DNA of 8,625 nucleotides, taken from the NCBI GenBank assembly GCA_013329455.1, contig DUKF01000031.1:1-8625 (forward strand). The letters are read 5' to 3'. This DNA is from Methanotrichaceae archaeon. GTDB lineage: Archaea > Halobacteriota > Methanosarcinia > Methanotrichales > Methanotrichaceae. Every line of letters begins with the position of its first letter. Position 1 is the first letter of the stretch. Under the pieces are notes generated by a model. That model was given only the letters and a program-made list of their open reading frames with translations. It was not told where the DNA came from and ran no database searches. Below are positions 1-5,366 of the stretch, piece by piece. Position numbers and translations under genes: made by a program.

Positions 1-1
1 C

Positions 2-1873
2 GACATCGGTGACGTTGACCACGTCATCCAATACAGCTCGCCCAGGGAGGTCTCGCGCCTAGTCCAGAGGGTGGGAAGGGCAGGACATCGGATGGGAAAG
101 GTATCGGCGGGAACGATCATCGCCACGGGGCCCGACGACGTCGCCGAGGCAGCGGCGATCGCCAGGAGGGCAAACTCCGGGGAGCTGGAGGAGACAAGGC
201 CCCACGAGATGCCAAAAGATGTCCTCGCAAACCAGCTCACTGGGCTCGTCCTCGACTTCGGCGAGATCGCCCTATCAAGGTGTTTTGAGATCGTAACCAG
301 ATCTTTTCCCTTCCGGAATCTATCCTTCGCAGAGCTGGAGGAGGTCGCTTGCGAGATCGCCGACCACTGGCTCGTATCTTTTGATGGAGGGGTCATTCGA
401 AGGAAGCGTAAGTCCTGGCAGTACTACTACCAGAACCTCTCGATGATCCCGGACGAGAAGAGGTACAGGATCTTCGACGTCGTCGGAAGAAAGCCCGTCG
501 GCACCCTGGACGAGGCCTTCGTCATCAACTTCGCAGAGCCAGGGGCTACCTTCGTCGCCAGGGGCGAGATGTGGGAGATCGTGGAGATCGTCGACGAGGA
601 GGGCGAGATCAAAGTGGCCCCGATCCAGAGGGGTGGCGAAATCCCCTCCTGGTCAGGCGAAGAGATCCCCGTCCCCTGGGAGGTGGCTCAGGAGGTGGGC
701 GAGATCAGGGGCCGGGTGGCCCGATCCCTTGAGAATGCAGAAGGGGCCGAGGATGGCGAAGGTGCAGTAGGCAAGGCTGCAGCCGTAGCCATTCTGACTG
801 AGAGTTACCCCGCAGACGAGGAGGCTGCCTCAATTTTCGTGAAGATGATAATGTCCCAGCTGAAGGCTCACCTGCCCGTTCCCGACCACCAAACGATCGT
901 CGTCGAAGGTGACGGGACCCATCTGACCGTAAACGCTTGCCTCGGCCACAAGGTCAACGAAACCCTGGGGAGGATCATAACCGCGCTCCTCTCGGCGAGG
1001 CTCGGAAGCAGCGTCGCCCTCGACGTAGACCCCTACAGGATCGGCCTTGAGACGCCGAAGACTATCATGGCAGAGGAGGTGGCATCCCTTCTCAGAGAGA
1101 CCGAACCCGATTACGTGGGCCCGATCCTGGAAAAGACCCTCAAAAACACCTCCCTATTTACATGGAGGATGGTCCACGTAGCTCGGAAGTTCGGGGCGCT
1201 CCGGCGGGACATCGACCGCCAAATGGTGAGCTTGAAACGGGTCCTAGGCCTCTTCGTGGATGGCATCATCGGCCAGGAGGCGATGCGTGAGGTCTTCCAC
1301 GACCGTCTCGACATTAAAAGGGCAACGCAAGTTCTGCAGTCGGTTGGGTCGGGCGAGATCTCCATCCTAACGTCTCATTCGAGTCCCATCGGGTCCGAGG
1401 GGAGACGTGGTGGAAGGGACGTAACGAGTCCAGAGCGGGCCGACGGAGCCGTGATTGAGCTTCTCAAAGATCGGATCATGAACGACCGGGTGATCCTGTT
1501 CTGCGTGAACTGCAAGAAGTGGAAGTCCCTGCGAATGGTCAAGAACGTACCCGCGGTTCCTGAGTGTCCGGTCTGCGGCTCGAGGATGGTGGCGGCCCTC
1601 AAGCCTTGGGAGGAGGAAGAGATCAAGATCGTCAAGAAACCCGAGGAGACGAAGACCCCAGAGGATCGAAGAAGGACGAAGAAGGTCTACAGAAACGCAA
1701 ACCTCGTCCTGACCTACGGCAAGACCGCGGCCGTCACCCTCGCAAGCCGGGGCCTGGGCCCCGAGACTGCGGCAAGACTCATGCGAAACCTCCGCCGTGA
1801 CGAGAACGACTTCTATCGTGACATTTTGAAGGCGGAACGGGAATACGCCAGAACGAAGCGGTTCTGGACCTAG
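2..1873 (+). CDS. lhr: Lhr-type superfamily 2 helicase, C-terminal part (5' end outside window)
   Basis: The reading frame is open from base 2, before the GTG at 71, so the gene enters from the left edge; 623 residues are visible. The first 30 residues are the end of the second RecA domain: DIGDVDHVIQYSSPREVSRL followed by motif VI, QRVGRAGH, which is the arginine-finger motif typical of Lhr. The two RecA domains with Walker A and DExH are outside the window. What follows fits the Lhr winged helix, beta-barrel and helical C-terminal domains. A four-cysteine zinc-ribbon-like site lies at visible residues 501, 504, 522 and 525 (CVNC...CPVC), followed by a charged Lys/Arg/Glu-rich stretch and a basic tail. 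Lhr proteins are ATP-dependent 3'-5' nucleic-acid translocases linked to DNA repair or RNA handling in the cytoplasm. I cannot tell which archaeal Lhr subgroup this is. It appears intact to its TAG stop. Confidence 0.93.
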   Translation, partial: DIGDVDHVIQYSSPREVSRLVQRVGRAGHRMGKVSAGTIIATGPDDVAEAAAIARRANSGELEETRPHEMPKDVLANQLTGLVLDFGEIALSRCFEIVTRSFPFRNLSFAELEEVACEIADHWLVSFDGGVIRRKRKSWQYYYQNLSMIPDEKRYRIFDVVGRKPVGTLDEAFVINFAEPGATFVARGEMWEIVEIVDEEGEIKVAPIQRGGEIPSWSGEEIPVPWEVAQEVGEIRGRVARSLENAEGAEDGEGAVGKAAAVAILTESYPADEEAASIFVKMIMSQLKAHLPVPDHQTIVVEGDGTHLTVNACLGHKVNETLGRIITALLSARLGSSVALDVDPYRIGLETPKTIMAEEVASLLRETEPDYVGPILEKTLKNTSLFTWRMVHVARKFGALRRDIDRQMVSLKRVLGLFVDGIIGQEAMREVFHDRLDIKRATQVLQSVGSGEISILTSHSSPIGSEGRRGGRDVTSPERADGAVIELLKDRIMNDRVILFCVNCKKWKSLRMVKNVPAVPECPVCGSRMVAALKPWEEEEIKIVKKPEETKTPEDRRRTKKVYRNANLVLTYGKTAAVTLASRGLGPETAARLMRNLRRDENDFYRDILKAEREYARTKRFWT

Positions 1874-1900
1874 ATACGATTCGTGAAAAGTTGTCGTTCA

Positions 1901-1915
1901 GTTTTTCTTCACTTT
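1901..1915 (+). terminator. weak T-rich terminator after lhr
   Basis: About 30 bases after the lhr stop there is a T5 run followed by TTC and TTT groups. Archaeal termination often needs only T-runs, so this could end the lhr transcript, but the tract is short and interrupted. Confidence 0.25.
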
Positions 1916-1946
1916 CGCCGCTTCAAATTCAGGTAGAAGCCACGTA

Positions 1947-1974
1947 GCATATACATAATGACCAGAGATTTAAA
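1947..1974 (+). promoter_or_regulatory. TATA-like elements upstream of the small secreted protein gene
   Basis: Two candidate TATA boxes lie in the AT-rich spacer: GCATATACATAA at 1947-1958 and TTTAAA at 1969-1974. Either would place the transcript start near 1975-2000 and leave a leader of roughly 70-90 bases before the ATG at 2068. The sequence alone does not choose between them. Confidence 0.35.
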
Positions 1975-2054
1975 CGAAAATATCAGAGGGGGGCGCTGTC
2001 TGATGAATGGCTGTTTTACGCCGGTGATTCGGACGTTTGAAAAGATGCAACTTC

Positions 2055-2059
2055 GGAGG
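2055..2059 (+). promoter_or_regulatory. ribosome binding site GGAGG deciding the 2068 start
   Basis: GGAGG lies 8 bases before the ATG at 2068. It matches the anti-Shine-Dalgarno end of archaeal 16S rRNA and selects this frame over the overlapping 1958-2209 frame, whose ATG has no such site. Confidence 0.8.
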
Positions 2060-2067
2060 ATTAAGAA

Positions 2068-2691
2068 ATGTACAAGACTCTTGCAGCGTGTTTGGGCATA
2101 TGCCTCCTTCTCAGCTCAGCTCCAGTCTGGGCTCAAAAAGAGGCGGTCGCAGAGATTGGATCAACGGTCATGGAATCCAGGATCTCCCCTGAAATGGCTG
2201 TCGAGCTGAGAGAGATGCCTGATTTGACGGTCGAGTCCGCCAAGGTGCTGGCAGCCCCCTTCACATACGATGGGAAAGTTCTGGTACCCCTGGAGATCAC
2301 CGTATCAAACCTGGGCGCTGACACCGCCGATGAGTTCAATGTCGGTGCATGGGGAAAAGCCACCGACGGAAACGCTTACGGCTTTAGCTACTTCGTCCCC
2401 GGCGAGAAGGTCATGCCCGACCCGAGAGGCGGCGTGCTCTGTGAGGGTCTTGATTCCGGTGAGGTCAAAACTTACCAAGGATTCCTCTTCCTTGGACCGA
2501 ACCCCGTCAATGAACCTCTGAACCCCGGCACCGAGTACGAGATCCACGCCTTGGTGGACTACAACCTCGACCCGGACGCCTCATACTACGAGTGGGGAGT
2601 TCCTGAGAAGGACGAGTCCAACAACGAGCTGGTAATAAAGTACCCCCAGTTCAAGCCCGCGATTGCGGTCATAGACCTCAAAAAGGCGTAA
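2068..2691 (+). CDS. small secreted CARDB-like (Ig-fold) protein
   Basis: The product has 207 residues. Residues 1-22 form a signal peptide: a Lys near the start, the hydrophobic core LAACLGICLLLSS, and an A-x-A type end (PVWA, then Gln). Residues 51-190 resemble a CARDB-type adhesion domain: it opens with PDLTVESAKV, has the strand-rich core VPLEITVSNLGADTADEF, and closes with DESNNELVI, the acidic-Asn-Asn ending common in CARDB domains. The domain carries a longer insertion than the usual 90-100 residues, including an Asn/Pro-rich loop near 143-154. There is one cysteine in the mature part (C125) and no C-terminal membrane anchor or lipobox, so the protein is probably released or held by partners. 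It has its own ribosome binding site and terminator and looks monocistronic. A cell-surface structural or binding role is inferred; no enzyme motif is visible. Confidence 0.85.
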   Translation: MYKTLAACLGICLLLSSAPVWAQKEAVAEIGSTVMESRISPEMAVELREMPDLTVESAKVLAAPFTYDGKVLVPLEITVSNLGADTADEFNVGAWGKATDGNAYGFSYFVPGEKVMPDPRGGVLCEGLDSGEVKTYQGFLFLGPNPVNEPLNPGTEYEIHALVDYNLDPDASYYEWGVPEKDESNNELVIKYPQFKPAIAVIDLKKA

Positions 2692-2710
2692 TGAAGAGAC
2701 AGAACAAATA

Positions 2711-2748
2711 AATTTTTTATATTTTTCCTTACTCGCAGGACTTTTTTT
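2711..2748 (+). terminator. T-rich terminator region downstream of the CARDB-like gene
   Basis: Starting 20 bases after the stop there are T6 (2713-2718), T5 (2722-2726) and T7 (2742-2748) runs with no strong hairpin. Repeated T-runs are the usual intrinsic termination signal in archaea. The position separates this gene from the hisA promoter. Confidence 0.6.
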
Positions 2749-2776
2749 CATCGACCGTCACCGAAGCAGCTCAAAG

Positions 2777-2784
2777 TTATATAT
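2777..2784 (+). promoter_or_regulatory. TATA box of hisA
   Basis: TTATATAT is centred about 27 bases before the hisA ATG and is preceded by an A-rich stretch that could serve as a BRE. At normal archaeal spacing, transcription would start at or within a few bases of the ATG, and there is no Shine-Dalgarno sequence before the ATG. Both points suggest a leaderless hisA mRNA. Confidence 0.65.
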
Positions 2785-2807
2785 GGCTGAAAAACATCGG
2801 CCCCAGT

Positions 2808-3533
2808 ATGAGTTTTGATCTTTTCCCCGCGGTCGACCTTCGTGGCGGAAAATGCGTACAGCTCGTCCAGGGAGTTCCGGGCACCGAGGTCGTATCCCTC
2901 GACGACCCCCTGGCCCAGGCGCTTCGCTGGGTCGAGATGGGGTCGCAGGTTCTCCACATAATCGACCTGGACGGGGCGATACAGGGGGTTCGTATCAACG
3001 GACCGATCCTTCAGGAGATCGTCGAGACACTGGACCTATTCGTCCAGGTGGGCGGCGGGATCAGGACCCGACCGGATGCGGAATCCCTCCTCAATCTCGG
3101 CGTCGACAGAGTCATTCTTGGGACCGCAGCCCTCGCTCGACCCGAGATGGTGACGGAGCTTGCAAGCGACTTTGGCTCGGAGAGGGTTATGGTCGCCCTC
3201 GACGTAAGAAAGGGCAAGGTCACCACCGAGGGCTGGCAGAAGGACCTAGAGAAGGGCGCCATCGAGCTTGGCCACCTATTCCAGGAGCGGGGGGCGGGAT
3301 CTATCCTTTTCACTAACATCGACACCGAGGGGCAGGTCCGGGGGATCGACCCCGAACCCACTCGTAGGCTCGCCGAGGAGGTCGATATTCCTGTGGTGGC
3401 CGCCGGAGGCGTTTCGACGGTAGAGGACGTCCTCGTTTTGAGGGACGCGGGTGCTGCCGGAGCCGTTGTAGGGACCGCGATATACACGGGAAAGCTCGAC
3501 TTCAGGGAGGCCCTTTCGGTCCTCGGATCCTGA
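2808..3533 (+). CDS. hisA: HisA, ProFAR isomerase of histidine biosynthesis
   Basis: This is 1-(5-phosphoribosyl)-5-[(5-phosphoribosylamino)methylideneamino]imidazole-4-carboxamide isomerase (EC 5.3.1.16), which opens the aminoaldose ring by an Amadori rearrangement and supplies PRFAR to HisF/HisH. The 241-residue length is normal for this TIM barrel. The two catalytic aspartates are present: D10 in FPAVDLRGGK at the end of strand 1, and D132 in VALDVRKGKVTTEGW at strand 5. The phosphate-binding loops are intact: VQVGGGIRT (79-87), RVILGTAA (101-108), VVAAGGVS (196-203) and GAVVGTAIYTG (218-228). The ATG at 2808 begins directly with the first beta strand and is correctly placed relative to the TATA box. 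The gene is followed after 80 bases by hisB and probably cotranscribed with it. No anomaly is seen. Confidence 0.97.
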   Translation: MSFDLFPAVDLRGGKCVQLVQGVPGTEVVSLDDPLAQALRWVEMGSQVLHIIDLDGAIQGVRINGPILQEIVETLDLFVQVGGGIRTRPDAESLLNLGVDRVILGTAALARPEMVTELASDFGSERVMVALDVRKGKVTTEGWQKDLEKGAIELGHLFQERGAGSILFTNIDTEGQVRGIDPEPTRRLAEEVDIPVVAAGGVSTVEDVLVLRDAGAAGAVVGTAIYTGKLDFREALSVLGS

Positions 3534-3542
3534 TTCGATAGC

Positions 3543-3597
3543 TTCATAGAGGGTTCGTGGAGGATCCATGTGAACTCGTCGAGGGTTCATAGAGGGT
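3543..3597 (+). repeat. short direct repeats between hisA and hisB
   Basis: TTCATAGAGGGT occurs at 3543-3554 and again at 3586-3597, 43 bases apart. A further GAGGGTTC at 3581-3588 overlaps the second copy, giving three GAGGGT units in 51 bases (3549, 3581, 3592). They fill most of the 80-base spacer just before the hisB ribosome binding site. They could be tandem protein-binding sites or decayed ribosome-binding-like sequence; no function is known. Confidence 0.6.
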
Positions 3598-3603
3598 ATG
3601 TGT

Positions 3604-3610
3604 AGGTGAT
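3604..3610 (+). promoter_or_regulatory. ribosome binding site AGGTGAT of hisB
   Basis: AGGTGAT complements the 3' end of archaeal 16S rRNA and ends 3 bases before the ATG at 3614. The in-frame TAG at 3590-3592 leaves no longer N-terminal alternative with an ATG. Confidence 0.6.
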
Positions 3611-3613
3611 GGT

Positions 3614-4180
3614 ATGAGGAAAGGAAAGAGTGAATCTGAAGTTGGAGGCGCGCGGGCCAGTGTTGAGCTGGATCTTGAAGGAAAAGGTGATGTAGATCTC
3701 GATTCTGGATCGGGATTTCTCGACCATATGCTCCACGCCCTGGCAAGGATGAGCGAAATCGACCTCTTGGCGAAGGCCGAGGGTGGAATCTCGCCCCAGA
3801 GGTCAAGAGCCTTGGGCCTCGCCCTGGGGAAGGGCCTTGCCCAGGCTCTCGGGGACAAGAAGGGGCTAAGAAGGTACGGCTGGGCCGCGGTGCCGATGGA
3901 CGAGGCCCTCGCCCAGGCGGCCCTGGACCTGAGCGGCAGGCCATATCTCGTGATGAAGGGCGAATTCGAGAACGAGATCATCGGAGACTTGGCATCGCAA
4001 GATGTCAAGACGATCCTATTGGCCCTGGCGGAAGAGGCCCGCCTCACCCTGAACATGAAATTCGAGGGCGAAAACGATCACCACAAGGCAGAGAGCATCT
4101 TCAAGGCCCTGGGCCTCGCGCTGAAAGAGGCGAAAATGGTTGAGGGGACCGAGGTCCTCAGCACCAAGGGCGTGCTTTGA
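3614..4180 (+). CDS. hisB: HisB-family imidazoleglycerol-phosphate dehydratase with degenerate metal site
   Basis: The product has 188 residues, slightly short for monofunctional HisB (about 195). Normally HisB dehydrates imidazoleglycerol phosphate to imidazoleacetol phosphate using two Mn ions held by two HHxxE motifs and further histidines. Clearly family-like parts are GSGFLDHMLHAL (32-43), LGKGLAQALGD (71-81), RRYG (86-89), PMDEAL (94-99), DLSGRPYLVMK (105-115), GENDHHKAESIFKALGLAL (152-170) and the C-terminal STKG (183-186). Key residues are missing. The first HHxxE aligns with PQRSR (61-65) after a loop about 3 residues shorter. The histidine expected after ALAR is Met46. The histidine of the usual TLH is Asn147. 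The N-terminal RxTxET motif is not recognisable. H38 and H156/H157/E160 remain. The reading frame is clean and codon use matches the neighbours, so this is not simple decay. It may be a pseudoenzyme, a repurposed paralogue, or a HisB with altered metal use. Confidence 0.85.
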   Translation: MRKGKSESEVGGARASVELDLEGKGDVDLDSGSGFLDHMLHALARMSEIDLLAKAEGGISPQRSRALGLALGKGLAQALGDKKGLRRYGWAAVPMDEALAQAALDLSGRPYLVMKGEFENEIIGDLASQDVKTILLALAEEARLTLNMKFEGENDHHKAESIFKALGLALKEAKMVEGTEVLSTKGVL

Positions 4181-4201
4181 TATTCGAGGTTGGGCGACTC
4201 T

Positions 4202-5116
4202 TCACTCGAACTCGATGGTTCCCGGGGGCTTGGGTGTCAGATCGTAAACGGCCCTTGAGACCTCCGGGATCTCTCCAGTGATCCTTCTGGATATCAGCCT
4301 CAATACCTCCCAGGGAAGCTCCAGGACGTCGGCGGTCATGGCATCCCTCGAGGATACCGCCCTCACCGCGACGACGTAGCCATAAGCCCTGATGTCGCCC
4401 TTGACTCCGGTCGCCTTGCCCAATACCGCGGCGAAGGCCTGCCAGGGCAGAAAGTTCTTCAGCTCCTCCTCGACGATGGCGTTGGCTGCCCTGACGACCT
4501 CGAGCTTCTCACATGTCACCTCACCAAGGATCCTGACGGATAGGCCCGGGCCAGGGTAAGGCATCCGCTCGCATATCTCGGTGGGCATGGATAGACCCCT
4601 TGCGACATCTCTAACCTCGTCCTTGTAAAGGTCGCGTAGAGGCTCGATTATCCCCTTGAACTCCATATCGAGAGGCAAGCCGCCGACGTTGTGATGGGAC
4701 TTGATCCCACCCTCAGACTCGATCAGGTCGGGGTATATTGTGCCCTGGATCAGATACTCGGCTCCGACGTTTCTAGCCTCCTCCTCAAAGACCCGGATGA
4801 AGGTCTCCCCCACAACCTTTCTCTTCTCCTCGGGATCGGTCACACCCTCGAGGGCGCCAAGGAACCTCTCTTCAGCATGAACCGTGATGAGATTAAAATC
4901 GGAAAACATTTCTGCGATCTTCTTCGATTCGTCCAGCCGCATGAGCCCGCTGTCCACGTAAACCGGGAGCAGCCGGTCTCCGATCGCCTCGCGGGCCAGA
5001 AAGGCACAGACCGAGCTGTCCACGCCGCCTGAGAGACCGATGACCGCACTTCCCTCTACCTGGCGGCGAATCTCTGCTATGGCTTCATCGATAAACTTGG
5101 GGACGTTCAGACCCAT
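4202..5116 (-). CDS. guaAB: GMP synthase subunit B (ATP-pyrophosphatase subunit)
   Basis: The 304-residue protein activates XMP with ATP, and ammonia supplied by the separate glutamine amidotransferase subunit (GuaAA) converts it to GMP (EC 6.3.5.2). The split arrangement is archaeal. The PP-loop SGGVDSS (29-35) binds ATP pyrophosphate. Other family blocks are [10 protein letters not shown] (51-60), QGTIYPD (124-130), [10 protein letters not shown] (139-148), [16 protein letters not shown] (185-200) and the C-terminal dimer/XMP-binding end [13 protein letters not shown] (292-304). Length and motifs look complete and active. The ATG at 5116 is the first after an in-frame TGA seven codons upstream, and it has no Shine-Dalgarno sequence, so a leaderless or non-SD start is likely. 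The partner subunit is not in the window. The gene converges on hisB with 21 bases between the stops. Confidence 0.97.
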   Translation of the reverse strand: MGLNVPKFIDEAIAEIRRQVEGSAVIGLSGGVDSSVCAFLAREAIGDRLLPVYVDSGLMRLDESKKIAEMFSDFNLITVHAEERFLGALEGVTDPEEKRKVVGETFIRVFEEEARNVGAEYLIQGTIYPDLIESEGGIKSHHNVGGLPLDMEFKGIIEPLRDLYKDEVRDVARGLSMPTEICERMPYPGPGLSVRILGEVTCEKLEVVRAANAIVEEELKNFLPWQAFAAVLGKATGVKGDIRAYGYVVAVRAVSSRDAMTADVLELPWEVLRLISRRITGEIPEVSRAVYDLTPKPPGTIEFE

Positions 5117-5126
5117 AAAGGTCTGA
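5107..5126 (-). other. hairpin placing the guaAB start codon in its loop
   Basis: On the mRNA strand, TCAGACC and GGTCTGA form a perfect 7-base-pair stem around a 6-base loop, TTTATG, whose last three bases are the guaAB start codon. If the transcript has a leader, the start would sit in the loop of a small stem. If it is leaderless, the 5' arm is not made. Any regulatory role is inferred. Confidence 0.4.
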
Positions 5127-5213
5127 GGCCGGTTTCATGGATAATAGGCTTGCGGTTATCGGCGGAAATGATTTCAGATGACCCCAACGTGAACTGTACA
5201 TGAAAAATAATCA

Positions 5214-5219
5214 TTTAAA
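5214..5219 (+). promoter_or_regulatory. palindromic TATA-like box TTTAAA between guaAB and the candidate RNA
   Basis: TTTAAA lies in an AT-rich stretch (5201-5220). On the plus strand it is about 27 bases before 5243, the first base of the candidate RNA fold. Being palindromic, it could also act on the minus strand and start a guaAB mRNA near 5190 with a leader of about 70 bases. Confidence 0.4.
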
Positions 5220-5242
5220 GGAGCGGGTGGAAGGTTCTTTCA

Positions 5243-5362
5243 GCGGGAAGGGGAGTGGGAAACGACAGATCACCAAACCTCCTATCGAGATGAGAGGGCA
5301 TATCCCTCCGCACTCTCATCTAGCGTCCCTTTTGCTCTTTTGGTGATCTGCCTTCTTCCTGC
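5243..5362 (+). ncRNA. candidate structured non-coding RNA of about 120 bases
   Basis: Three stacked helices can be drawn by hand. The basal stem pairs 5243-5253 with 5352-5362 over 11 pairs, three of them G-U in the plus-strand RNA. The middle stem pairs 5266-5277 with 5339-5350 over 12 perfect pairs. The upper stem pairs 5288-5296 with 5313-5321 over 9 perfect pairs, with a possible competing GAGGG/CCCTC tip. An asymmetric purine-rich internal loop (5254-5265, containing GGGAAACGA) sits between the basal and middle stems. In the minus-strand RNA the three G-U pairs become A-C mismatches, which favours plus-strand transcription. A TATA-like box lies about 27 bases upstream, and T-rich sequence follows at 5364-5372. 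I recognise no tRNA, RNase P, SRP or C/D-box signature. It could instead be a leader or terminator structure on the minus strand. Confidence 0.45.
5266..5350. repeat. nested perfect inverted repeat
   Basis: CAGATCACCAAA at 5266-5277 is the exact reverse complement of TTTGGTGATCTG at 5339-5350. Inside it, AGATGAGAG at 5288-5296 is the reverse complement of CTCTCATCT at 5313-5321. The repeats are seen directly; their interpretation as an RNA fold is given in the ncRNA entry. The flanking bases (ACGA on the left, CCTT on the right) do not form a target-site duplication. Confidence 0.85.
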
Positions 5363-5366
5363 ATAT

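Noticed and set aside
1998..2006. CTGATGA resembling a C box of a C/D guide RNA
   Set aside because: No properly placed D, C' or D' boxes were seen around it, and the base before TGATGA is not a purine.
1958..2209. Plus-strand 83-residue frame overlapping the small secreted protein gene
   Set aside because: It has no ribosome binding site or recognisable protein character, and overlaps the better-supported 2068 gene in another frame; its first part is probably leader sequence.
3764..3815. A pair of frameshifts hiding a normal HHTVED motif in hisB
   Set aside because: Reading the alternative frames across the region gives no HHxxED-like sequence, and the residues on both sides align without shift, so the loss is real in this sequence.
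3011..3944. Long minus-strand frames opposite hisA and hisB
   Set aside because: Typical antisense open frames in GC-rich coding DNA; the translations are low-complexity Pro/Ser/Arg and lack motifs, while the plus strand encodes clear HisA and HisB.
5266..5350. MITE or insertion sequence with 12-base terminal inverted repeats
   Set aside because: No target-site duplication flanks the repeats, the arms are nested with a second inner stem, and the basal stem pairs through G-U wobbles, which fits RNA better than a transposon end. A search for other copies was not possible.
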